Shown: one piece after another, positions 35,071 through 45,500 of the stretch | Layout of the letters: the number at the start of each line of letters is the position of its first letter | Position numbering within the stretch: the stretch's first letter is position 1 | DNA from: Macrostomum hystrix | Taxonomy: Eukaryota; Platyhelminthes; Macrostomidae | Length of the DNA stretch: 64,000 nucleotides | NCBI GenBank assembly: GCA_950097015.1 | Contig: CATNEN010000039.1 | Coordinates: 16,338,501-16,402,500 of the forward strand | Reading direction: 5' to 3' | Program-made: the position numbers and the translations under genes | Notes under the pieces: model-generated | Database searches by the model: none | Told to the model about the DNA's origin: nothing | Seen by the model: only the letters and a program-made list of their open reading frames with translations

Positions 35071-36599
35071 CTGCGGCTCATTTGTCGTCGCTTCAGCGGC
35101 GGTGGCGGCCGCATCCTGGAGGGCTCCTCCGAGTCCGCGGGCTGCCGGCTGTCGGAGCGCCCGGTTCCTGACGTGTCGCAACTGCTGCCGTCGGCTGATT
35201 TCCAGTCGTCCAGCGGGAAGCCGATCGCCTTGTCGATCCTCATGGAGCCGTCGGCAGCCTTCGCCCGGTCGTTGGTCGCCTGCAGGGCGGTCGAGGGCGG
35301 TCTGTCGTGCCTAGCAGTGCCACTGTGCGCCGCGCACTCGCTGCCTGAGCTGTTGTACGCTGTGCGCGACTCCGGCGCCCGCGCCATCCTAGCCAACCGC
35401 GACGGCGCCCTGACGAAGGCCGAGAAGCTCCCGACGGCTGATGGCCTGCCGATGTGCCACGTTGAACCAGCTGCCGCAGCTGATGCCGTCGTCGGCGCGG
35501 AGCCGGCGTAAGCGAGTTGTTGGGCTAGGCGAGAAGGAGAACTCAATGGCTTGCAGTGTCAGTTTGATAATAGTTCTATGAATGAGCCTGTAGTTCTCGT
35601 AGAAAAGCCTATTTGAGGTAGGAATAGCTCGCGTACACCGCTTAGTTCACATTCTGGGGAATCCAGGACCAAGATTCCCCAGATAGGTCCTAGGCTATTT
35701 TTAGTCCTTGAGTTTCTGTAGATCTTTTGTAGCGGTAAAAATTTTCTATTGTAGGAGTGCTAGTTTCAGTGTAATGTTAAAAAAAACTTTTTTACTAGGG
35801 AGGGAGCGGGCTGTGAAAGATGATTTTGCGACAGTAGACCAGCAGCTAGCGAGGAGGACGCTGACTCGTGAGAACTAAATGATTCGTACGCATGCAGGTA
35901 CGCCTACCCCGTGCATATTGTCAGGCAGTTTGCACTTTAACTGTGCCTTGGAGTTTGGCTGCACGACAAGCCTCCAAGGCTTCTCGCCGTCGCTGCGACT
36001 TTAAAACTCGTCCGGGAAGTTGGTGCGAGAGTCGACTAATAAAATTCAATTTAAACACTTTAGAATAGCTCTATATATTAATACCTCCATTGCTCCCTCT
36101 CACACCCCAGCAACATAGTCTACAACAGCGGAAGCACTGGCCAGCCCAAAGGAGTAACCCATGGCAACGCCAGAGCCCAACTGTTGCGCTGTGGCCCAGG
36201 CCTGGCGCTGCATCACGTGAACGGCCTTGAGAACTATCTGCTAGCTCCGCTGCAGGCCGGTAGCTGCGTGCTCATCCATAGCGGCTTCTGGCCCGAGCAA
36301 GTCTGGCAGCAGCTCACGTTTTGGCTGTACCCGACGATACCTGGGGCGAGCGCCTTGTGCTGGCAGTTGTGCCGGCGCCTGATCGACCGGTTGCTGACCT
36401 TCCTCAGATGCAAGCTTGGGCGGCGCAGCGGCTGGCGAAGTATAAATCGCCTCGAGAGCTGCGGGTGAGTGCACATCCGATGTACAGTAAGTGTACATTG
36501 AACTTTTACTGAGTACATTCAATGTACATTTTTTACTCTTCAATGCAGATTGTTGCCAGATTGCCCAGAAACGCGATGGGAAAAGTTAACAAGAAGTAG
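35071..36599 (+). pseudogene. ACSF3: ACSF3-type acyl-CoA synthetase, middle of enzyme missing
   Basis: Exons 35071-35507, 36111-36464 and 36549-36599 have good borders (GC|GTAAGC; CCCCAG|CAAC; CGG|GTGAGT; GCAG|ATT). Exon 1 carries the N-lobe (LSILMEPSAAFARSLVACRA, AVPLCAAHSLPELLYAVRDS). Exon 2 carries the P-loop IVYNSGSTGQPKGVTHGNA and LHHVNGLENYLLAPLQAGSC to about 36318, then jumps in another frame to VLAVPDDTWGERLVLAVV... LAKYKSPRELR. Exon 3 ends PRNAMGKVNKK with the catalytic-lysine motif. Compared with ACSF3 (mitochondrial malonyl-CoA synthetase), some 230 residues, including the substrate pocket, the GMTE-like motif and the TGD motif, are lost at the join. A functional enzyme is not expected. 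No start codon is seen upstream. Other members of the acyl-activating superfamily cannot be excluded. Confidence 0.75.
35850..36035 (-). repeat. Second-family SINE fragment, antisense, in the synthetase intron
   Basis: GACCAGCAGCTAGCGAGGAG, CTGACTC-TGAG, ATTGTCAGGCAGTTTGCACT and TGCACGACAAGCCTCCAAGG CTTCTC match the 34.4-kb copy in order. Confidence 0.6.
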
Positions 36600-36864
36600 C
36601 TGAAACTGCACGTGCTTTTAGAGAGGCCGACAGTCGCTCAGAATTGACATGCCTGGCAACGACTTCGTCCCTGAGCATCTCCGTTCGTTTAAACTGTTTC
36701 GCCTGCATTGCTTCGAAGCTAGGCTAGAATTGAATAGAAAGATTAAATGCGAGAGAAACATTGCTCAGATTACTGCTGCTTACTTTTGCTTGTTTATTTC
36801 CTTTGCCTACGCTTCACCAGAGAAATTCAGAGAAATTAAAAAACTAAGGGCTTTCAGTTATTAA

Positions 36865-37431
36865 CAGTAGAACTACCAAGGGGGGGACAATTTTTTGCTG
36901 CACCCGAACGGAACAATGCAAGCACACGAAACTCAAGAACACGGGCCAACTTTTTGTTGCGCATCTTCTGAAACAAGAAACAAGTCGCCAGCTCTTCAGA
37001 CCGTCGAGATATTCAATGTTTCTGGCCGAAGGTCCGATTTTTCCCATAAGAGCTAGTGTATTTCATGCACCCCATACATGCACGTATTTGCACTGCGCCT
37101 CAGTGCGGCCTTTCCAGACCTTCAAACTTTGTCAGCATGTCACCCGAATGTGCCTGCATCATACTCCGTCTTTGGTGGTCACCTAACTTTATCTAGACGG
37201 ACTGTGGGACGTTCAAATGCAAAAATGTGGAAATAGGCCACTCTGGACACCCTGACGCGAATTTCTAAAATTTCACTGCTGAAGCCTAAATATTAGGCGC
37301 TGCTCAACTACAGTACACCATCGCCTAGTCTGTCAACCAATCAGTTACCACCAACGCGGTTAGCTTTCAGGCGCTGCCAAAAATGTTCAACTAATAAAAA
37401 CGGGCTGCAAAATGGCTTGGTAGTCCTACTG
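36865..37431. mobile_element. piggyBac-like MITE, 567 bp, TTAA target duplication
   Basis: TTAA (36861-36864) is followed by CAGTAGAACTACCAAG; at the other end CTTGGTAGTCCTACTG is followed by TTAA (37432-37435). The 16-bp inverted repeats differ at one base. TTAA duplication is the mark of piggyBac elements. No transposase is present. The internal sequence (CACGGGCCAACTTTTTGTTG, GACCGTCGAGATATT, ATGTTTCTGGCCGAAGG, GGTTAGCTTTCAGGCGCTGC) returns at 62395-62836. Confidence 0.82.
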
Positions 37432-37690
37432 TTAACTAGCTGTATGGGGCAAGCGATTTAATTGATGATTTATATTTTTTATTATGATTAGCTTGAATCG
37501 CTGCTTCGCACTATTTCAGCGTTTCTACCGCTAAGATTCGAGCAGCAGAGCTTTCAAATTCAGCACCATTACATCGATTCACTACACACCAGCTTGTGAT
37601 TTGAAATTGAAACGACTTTTACTTATGCTGTTATTCAGCCTTGATTTGCACACTGTTATTTCGATCTTGTCGTTTGGTTAATTCTGCCAA

Positions 37691-39397
37691 ATGACGGCAG
37701 TGTTACAGCCAACCCAGCAAAAGTCGCTGTGCTCAGCCCTGAGCGCAGTATCCAACGCACTTTCAAGCCGCCTGTCCCCTCTGGCCGGCTCAGTGAACCC
37801 GCTAGACGTCTACGAGGCGCTGACGGCTGCAGTCTACCTGATGTCCAGCGCATCCAACCCGCTGTTCGTCAGCCGGGAGTCCCGTCGGCTCTCCTTCGAC
37901 CAGGGCGCCTGGAGCCTCCTAGGCAAGACCCAGACTGTCGAGGACATGGTCGAGAGCGGCTTCTTCTACCTGCAGGTGAGTCGCATTGCTCAGCCAGTCT
38001 GTGCTAAATAACAGGCTACTTCATACTGCAGGTGAGTCGCATTGCTCAGCCAGTCTGTGCTAAATAACAGGCTACTTCATACTGCAGGTGAGTCGCATTG
38101 CTCAGCCAGTCTGTGCTAAATAACAGGCTACTTCATACTGCAGGTGAGTCGCAGTGCTCAGCCAGTCTGTGCTAAATAACAGGCTACTTCATACTGCAGG
38201 TGAGTCGCAGTGCTCAGCCAGTCTGTGCTAAATAACAGGCTACTTCATACTGCAGGTGAGTCGCAGTGCTCAGCCAGTCTGTGCTAAATAACAGGCTACT
38301 TCACACGTGTTGGATAGAGCAGAAGGCGCTGGTTCCTGGCCATGTTTTTCAGTGAGCCGGCCAACTTTCCAACTTTGAGCAAAGTGTCATTACCTTGTAC
38401 CAGGACTTGTTGGTCCGCGAAATGGGGTAGTTGGTGTAATTGTCTCCGGGTTGTGAGCTTCAGAGCTCCGTGGCCATAAACAGTCAGAGGCACAGCTAAA
38501 GGCTGCATTAAGAATCACTGTAGTGTCACAGTTATACTACAGTGAACCATGAGCTGCACACAGATGTACAGTCTAAGGACTGGTTGTGGGGCGTCACTGC
38601 GAATCGATGATTCGTTGTTCTACGATTCGAAAATTGTTCTACGAATCGATGCAGATTCGTAAATTGTTCTACGAATCTGCCCGCAGGAAGATGACCACGT
38701 CAAATGCTTCTTCTGTGACCTGGGCCTCAAGGACTGGGACGCGGGCGACCAGCCCGAGTTGGAGCACGCCAAGTTCAGTCCGCTGTGCTTCTTTCTCAAG
38801 AGCTCTCGTGGGCTGGATTGGATGCGGAGGTCGAGCCCGCGACCTCCAAACTACCCGACGTCCTACACACGCCAGGACCACAACCAGCTGCTGCGGATTC
38901 TATCAGACGAGCTGCTCAGCGAGGCGGTGGACATTGTGTGCAAGCTGGGATTCAACGACACCAAAGTGCTGCTCTGCATCTCCAGGAAGTTCATCCGTTT
39001 CAGGCAGATGTTCACTCGCCAGGAGCTGCTGCTGGAGATGCAGAAGGAGTGGGACCGGGAGATGCTCGGCCAGACTGAGCACTTCATCGGGCGCTTCGAC
39101 CTGTCGACCGTGCTCAGAGAGTTCCGCAGCTTCATTACCTCGCAGCCGGGACCCAGCTTCTTCGGTGTCGGCAACCGTTGCCGCAGCTGCAACACTCGCG
39201 AAGTTGAGATCGTCTGCCTGCCCTGCGGCCACCTCAGCCTGTGCATGACATGCAGCCGCTCCGCCCGCACCTGCCCGGCCATCGGCTGCAGACAGCAAGT
39301 CAACAGCCTCACTGGAACGAATTCTTACTCCATGCAGGTGTCGCGTTTAACTGTACGCGTCGAAAGTGCTCCCCGGTATGACATTGCGAATTTCTAA
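37691..39397 (+). CDS. IAP-family protein with BIR and C-terminal RING
   Basis: Exons 37691-37975 and 38687-39397 join in phase 0 (CTGCAG|GTGAGT ... CCCGCAG|GAA), giving 331 residues. The BIR spans the junction: SRESRRLSFDQGAW...MVESGFFYLQ+EDDHVKCFFCDLGLKDW, DQPELEHAKFSPLC. It has every canonical residue: Arg, the Gly-Phe-Phe, C-x2-C, Trp, Asp, H-x6-C. A UBA-like helix set follows (IVCKLGFNDTKVLLCISRKF). The RING reads CRSCNTREVEIVCLPCGHLS LCMTC...CPAIGC; the first six ligands are spaced as in XIAP/cIAP, but the last pair is C-x4-C instead of C-x2-C. IAPs with both domains are E3 ligases acting on caspases or signalling complexes. The ATG at 37691 follows AT-rich DNA with no nearer upstream ATG in frame. 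The tail beyond ATGCAG at 39340 could instead be intronic. Confidence 0.88.
37971..38306. repeat. 56-bp tandem repeat containing a splice donor, 6 copies
   Basis: Each unit starts TGCAGGTGAGTCGCATTGCT and ends GGCTACTTCATAC. The first copy overlaps the exon-1/intron border of the IAP gene, so the donor CTGCAG|GTGAGT occurs at 37976 and again at 38032, 38088, 38144, 38200 and 38256. Confidence 0.95.
38584..38680. repeat. Small palindromic repeats just before the IAP exon-2 acceptor
   Basis: TTGTTCTACGAATC (or ACGATTC) occurs three times, and GATTCGT...ACGAATC arms can form a hairpin directly upstream of the CCCGCAG acceptor at 38686. Confidence 0.6.
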
Positions 39398-39514
39398 CTA
39401 GAGCTGTCTGTCGGTCCGCAAAAAACTGTTGATAATTTCATCCCAGCCATTGAAATGTATTTTTTTGTTTCTATTGTCTCTGATCTGTTTTTGTTACTGG
39501 TCTAGCAAAATAGC

Positions 39515-42500
39515 AAGAGTTGAAGATTTGGAGAGTTGGAGAGTTAAAGAGTTGGAGAGTTGGAGAGTTAAAGAGTTGGAGAGTTGGAGAGTTAAAGAGT
39601 TGGAGAGTTGGAGAGTTAAAGAGTTGGAGAGTTAAAGAGTTAAAGAGTTGGAGAGTTAAAGAGTTGGAGAGTTAAAGAGTTGGAGAGTTGGAGAGTTAAA
39701 GAGTTGGAGAGTTAAAGAGTTGGAGAGTTAAAGAGTTGGAGAGTTAAAGAGTTGGAGAGTTGGAGAGTTAAAGAGTTGGAGAGTTAAAGAGTTGGAGAGT
39801 TAAAGAGTTGGAGAGTTAAAGAGTTGGAGAGTTAAAGAGTTGGAGAGTTGGAGAGTTAAAGAGTTGGAGAGTTAAAGAGTTAAAGAGTTGGAGAGTTAAA
39901 GAGTTGGAGAGTTGGAGAGTTAAAGAGTTGGAGAGTTGGAGAGTTAAAGAGTTGGAGAGTTAAAGAGTTGGAGAGTTAAAGAGTTGGAGAGTTAAAGAGT
40001 TGGAGAGTTAAAGAGTTGGAGAGTTGGAGAGTTGAAGAGTTGGAGAGTTGGAGAGTTGGAGAGTTAAAGAGTTAAAGAGTTGGAGAGTTAAAGAGTTGGA
40101 GAGTTGGAGAGTTAAAGAGTTGGAGAGTTGGAGAGTTAAAGAGTTGGAGAGTTAAAGAGTTGGAGAGTTAAAGAGTTGGAGAGTTGGAGAGTTAAAGAGT
40201 TGGAGAGTTAAAGAGTTGGAGAGTTAAAGAGTTGGAGAGTTAGAGAGTTGGAGAGTTGGAGAGTTAAAGAGTTAAAGAGTTGGAGAGTTAAAGAGTTGGA
40301 GAGTTGGAGAGTTAAAGAGTTGGAGAGTTAAAGAGTTGGAGAGTTAAAGAGTTAAAGAGTTGGAGAGTTAAAGAGTTGGAGAGTTAAAGAGTTGGAGAGT
40401 TAAAGAGTTGGAGAGTTAAAGAGTTAAAGAGTTGGAGAGTTAAAGAGTTGGAGAGTTGGAGAGTTAAAGAGTTGGAGAGTTAAAGAGTTGGAGAGTTAAA
40501 GAGTTGGAGAGTTAAAGAGTTAAAGAGTTGGAGAGTTAAAGAGTTGGAGAGTTAAAGAGTTGGAGAGTTGAAGAGTTGGAGAGTTGGAGAGTTGGAGAGT
40601 TAAAGAGTTGGAGAGTTAAAGAGTTAAAGAGTTGGAGAGTTAAAGAGTTGGAGAGTTAAAGAGTTGGAGAGTTGAAGAGTTGGAGAGTTGGAGAGTTGGA
40701 GAGTTAAAGAGTTAAAGAGTTGGAGAGTTAAAGAGTTGGAGAGTTAAAGAGTTGGAGAGTTAAAGAGTTGGAGAGTTAAAGAGTTGGAGAGTTAAAGAGT
40801 TAAAGAGTTGGAGAGTTAAAGAGTTGGAGAGTTGGAGAGTTAAAGAGTTGGAGAGTTAAAGAGTTGGAGAGTTAAAGAGTTGGAGAGTTAAAGAGTTAAA
40901 GAGTTGGAGAGTTAAAGAGTTGGAGAGTTAAAGAGTTGGAGAGTTGAAGAGTTGGAGAGTTGGAGAGTTGGAGAGTTAAAGAGTTGGAGAGTTAAAGAGT
41001 TAAAGAGTTGGAGAGTTAAAGAGTTGGAGAGTTAAAGAGTTGGAGAGTTGAAGAGTTGGAGAGTTGGAGAGTTGGAGAGTTAAAGAGTTAAAGAGTTGGA
41101 GAGTTAAAGAGTTAGAGAGTTGGAGAGTTAAAGAGTTGGAGAGTTAAAGAGTTGGAGAGTTAAAGAGTTGGAGAGTTAAAGAGTTGGAGAGTTAAAGAGT
41201 TAAAGAGTTGGAGAGTTAAAGAGTTGGAGAGTTAAAGAGTTGGAGAGTTAAAGAGTTGGAGAGTTGGAGAGTTGGAGAGTTGGAGAGTTAAAGAGTTAAA
41301 GAGTTGGAGAGTTAAAGAGTTGGAGAGTTGGAGAGTTAAAGAGTTGGAGAGTTAAAGAGTTAAAGAGTTGGAGAGTTAAAGAGTTGGAGAGTTAAAGAGT
41401 TGGAGAGTTAAAGAGTTGGAGAGTTAAAGAGTTGGAGAGTTAAAGAGTTAAAGAGTTGGAGAGTTAAAGAGTTGGAGAGTTGGAGAGTTGGAGAGTTAAA
41501 GAGTTGGAGAGTTAAAGAGTTGGAGAGTTGGAGAGTTGGAGAGTTAAAGAGTTGGAGAGTTAAAGAGTTGGAGAGTTGGAGAGTTGGAGAGTTAAAGAGT
41601 TGGAGAGTTAAAGAGTTGGAGAGTTAAAGAGTTGGAGAGTTAAAGAGTTGGAGAGTTAAAGAGTTGGAGAGTTGGAGAGTTGGAGAGTTAAAGAGTTGGA
41701 GAGTTAAAGAGTTGGAGAGTTAAAGAGTTGGAGAGTTAAAGAGTTGGAGAGTTAAAGAGTTGGAGAGTTGGAGAGTTGGAGAGTTAAAGAGTTGGAGAGT
41801 TAAAGAGTTGGAGAGTTAAAGAGTTGGAGAGTTAAAGAGTTGGAGAGTTAAAGAGTTAAAGAGTTGGAGAGTTAAAGAGTTGGAGAGTTAAAGAGTTGGA
41901 GAGTTAAAGAGTTGGAGAGTTAAAGAGTTGGAGAGTTGGAGAGTTAAAGAGTTGGAGAGTTAAAGAGTTGGAGAGTTGGAGAGTTAAAGAGTTGGAGAGT
42001 TGGAGAGTTGGAGAGTTAAAGAGTTGGAGAGTTAAAGAGTTGGAGAGTTAAAGAGTTGGAGAGTTAAAGAGTTGGAGAGTTAAAGAGTTGGAGAGTTGGA
42101 GAGTTGGAGAGTTGGAGAGTTGGAGAGTTAAAGAGTTGGAGAGTTAAAGAGTTGGAGAGTTAAAGAGTTGGAGAGTTAAAGAGTTGGAGAGTTGGAGAGT
42201 TGGAGAGTTAAAGAGTTGGAGAGTTAAAGAGTTGGAGAGTTAAAGAGTTGGAGAGTTGGAGAGTTAAAGAGTTGGAGAGTTGGAGAGTTAAAGAGTTGGA
42301 GAGTTAAAGAGTTGGAGAGTTAAAGAGTTGGAGAGTTGGAGAGTTAAAGAGTTGGAGAGTTGGAGAGTTAAAGAGTTAAAGAGTTGGAGAGTTGGAGAGT
42401 TAAATAGTTGGAGAGTTGGAGAGTTGGAGAGTTAAAGAGTTGGAGAGTTGGAGAGTTGGAGAGTTAAAGAGTTGGAGAGTTAAAGAGTTGGAGAGTTAAA

Positions 42501-45500
42501 GAGTTGGAGAGTTAAAGACTTGGAGAGTTAAAGAGTTGGAGAGTTGGAGAGTTGGAGAGTTGGAGAGTTGGAGAGTTAAAGAGTTGGAGAGTTGAAGAGT
42601 TAAAGAGTTGGAGAGTTAAAGAGTTGGAGAGTTAAAGAGTTGGAGAGTTAAAGAGTTGGAGAGTTGGAGAGTTAAAGAGTTGGAGAGTTAAAGAGTTGGA
42701 GAGTTGGAGAGTTAAAGAGTTGGAGAGTTGGAGAGTTGGAGAGTTAAAGAGTTGGAGAGTTAAAGAGTTGGAGAGTTAAAGAGTTGGAGAGTTAAAGAGT
42801 TGGAGAGTTAAAGAGTTGGAGAGTTGGAGAGTTGGAGAGTTGGAGAGTTGGAGAGTTAAAGAGTTGGAGAGTTAAAGAGTTGGAGAGTTAAAGAGTTGGA
42901 GAGTTAAAGACTTGGAGAGTTAAAGAGTTGGAGAGTTAAAGAGTTGGAGAGTTAAAGAGTTGGAGAGTTGGAGAGTTGGAGAGTTAAAGAGTTGGAGAGT
43001 TGAAGAGTTAAAGAGTTGGAGAGTTAAAGAGTTGGAGAGTTGGAGAGTTAAAGAGTTGGAGAGTTAAAGAGTTGGAGAGTTAAAGAGTTGGAGAGTTAAA
43101 GAGTTGGAGAGTTAAAGAGTTGGAGAGTTAAAGAGTTGGAGAGTTGGAGAGTTAAAGAGTTGGAGAGTTGGAGAGTTAAAGAGTTGGAGAGTTAAAGAGT
43201 TGGAGAGTTAAAGAGTTGGAGAGTTGGAGAGTTAAAGAGTTGGAGAGTTGGAGAGTTAAAGAGTTGGAGAGTTGGAGAGTTGGAGAGTTAAAGAGTTGGA
43301 GAGTTAAAGAGTTGGAGAGTTAAAGAGTTGGAGAGTTAAAGAGTTGGAGAGTTAAAGAGTTGGAGAGTTGGTGAGTTGGAGAGTTAAAGAGTTGGAGAGT
43401 TAAAGAGTTGGAGAGTTGGAGAGTTGGAGAGTTAAAGAGTTGGAGAGTTAAAGAGTTGGAGAGTTGGAGAGTTGGAGAGTTGGAGAGTTAAAGAGTTGGA
43501 GAGTTAAAGAGTTGGAGAGTTAAAGAGTTGGAGAGTTAAAGAGTTGGAGAGTTGGAGAGTTGGAGAGTTAAAGAGTTGGAGAGTTGGAGAGTTAAAGAGT
43601 TGGAGAGTTAAAGAGTTGGAGAGTTAAAGAGTTGGAGAGTTAAAGAGTTGGAGAGTTAAAGAGTTAAAGAGTTGGAGAGTTAAAGAGTTGGAGAGTTAAA
43701 GAGTTGGAGAGTTAAAGAGTTGGAGAGTTAAAGAGTTGGAGAGTTAAAGAGTTGGAGAGTTGGAGAGTTGGAGGGTTAAAGAGTTGGAGAGTTGGAGAGT
43801 TGGAGAGTTAAAGAGTTGGAGAGTTGGAGAGTTAAAGAGTTGGAGAGTTAAAGAGTTGGAGAGTTGGAGAGTTAAAGAGTTGGAGAGTTGGAGAGTTAAA
43901 GAGTTGGAGAGTTGGAGAGTTAAAGAGTTGGAGAGTTGGAGAGTTAAAGAGTTGGAGAGTTAAAGAGTTGGAGAGTTAAAGAGTTAAAGAGTTGGAGAGT
44001 TAAAGAGTTGGAGAGTTGGAGAGTTAAAGAGTTGGAGAGTTGGTGAGTTAAAGAGTTGGAGAGTTGGAGAGTTAAAGAGTTGGAGAGTTAAAGAGTTGGA
44101 GAGTTAAAGAGTTGGTGAGTTAAAGAGTTGGAGAGTTGGAGAGTTAAAGAGTTGGAGAGTTAAAGAGTTGGAGAGTTGGAGAGTTAAAGAGTTGGAGAGT
44201 TAAAGAGTTGGAGAGTTAAAGAGTTGGAGAGTTGGAGAGTTGGAGAGTTGGAGAGTTAAAGAGTTGGAGAGTTGGAGAGTTGGAGAGTTAAAGAGTTGGA
44301 GAGTTAAAGAGTTGGAGAGTTAAAGAGTTGGAGAGTTAAAGAGTTGGAGAGTTAAAGAGTTGGAGAGTTGGAGAGTTGGAGAGTTAAAGAGTTGGAGAGT
44401 TAAAGAGTTGGAGAGTTAAAGAGTTAAAGAGTTGGAGAGTTAAAGAGTTGGAGAGTTAAAGAGTTGGAGAGTTGGAGAGTTGGAGAGTTAAAGAGTTGGA
44501 GAGTTGGAGAGTTGGAGAGTTGGAGAGTTAAAGAGTTGGAGAGTTGGAGAGTTAAAGAGTTGGAGAGTTAAAGAGTTGGAGAGTTAAAGAGTTGGAGAGT
44601 TGGAGAGTTGGAGAGTTAAAGAGTTGGAGAGTTAAAGAGTTGGAGAGTTAAAGAGTTGGAGAGTTGGAGAGTTGGAGAGTTAAAGAGTTGGAGAGTTAAA
44701 GAGTTGGAGAGTTAAAGAGTTGGAGAGTTAAAGAGTTAAAGAGTTGGAGAGTTAAAGAGTTGGAGAGTTAAAGAGTTGGAGAGTTGGAGAGTTGGAGAGT
44801 TAAAGAGTTGGAGAGTTGGAGAGTTGGAGAGTTAAAGAGTTGGAGAGTTGGAGAGTTAAAGAGTTGGTGAGTTGAAGAGTTAAAGAGTTGGTGAGTTGGA
44901 GAGTTAAAGAGTTGGAGAGTTAAAGAGTTGGTGAGTTGAAGAGTTAAAGAGTTGGTGAGTTGGAGAGTTAAAGAGTTGGAGAGTTAAAGAGTTGGAGAGT
45001 TGAAGAGTTGGAGAGTTAAAGAGTTGGAGAGTTAAAGAGTTGGAGAGTTAAAGAGTTGGAGAGTTAAAGAGTTGGAGAGTTAAAGAGTTGGAGAGTTAAA
45101 GAGTTGGAGAGTTGGAGAGTTAAAGAGTTGGAGAGTTAAAGAGTTGGAGAGTTAAAGAGTTGGAGAGTTAAAGAGTTGGAGAGTTGGAGAGTTAAAGAGT
45201 TGGAGAGTTAAAGAGTTGGAGAGTTAAAGAGTTGGAGAGTTAAAGAGTTGGAGAGTTGGAGAGTTAAAGAGTTGGTGAGTTGGAGAGTTAAAGAGTTGGT
45301 GAGTTAAAGAGTTGGAGAGTTAAAGAGTTGGAGAGTTAAAGAGTTGGAGAGTTGAAGAGTTGGAGAGTTGGAGAGTTGGAGAGTTGGAGAGTTAAAGAGT
45401 TGGAGAGTTAAAGAGTTGGAGAGTTAAAGAGTTGGTGAGTTGGAGAGTTAAAGAGTTGGAGAGTTAAAGAGTTGGAGAGTTAAAGAGTTGGAGAGTTGGA

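Noticed and set aside
35034-35546. 170-codon minus-strand frame opposite the acyl-CoA synthetase exon
   Set aside because: Shadow of the coding strand, whose product has clear family motifs.
38863-39312. Minus-strand frames opposite the IAP RING exon
   Set aside because: Shadows; the plus strand carries BIR and RING ligands.
43760-43963. Open frames reading ESWRVKEL repeats in the satellite (also 39429, 49339, 53707)
   Set aside because: They follow from the 8-bp unit (24 bp per 8 codons) and stop wherever unit order changes; no start context, splice site or conserved domain.
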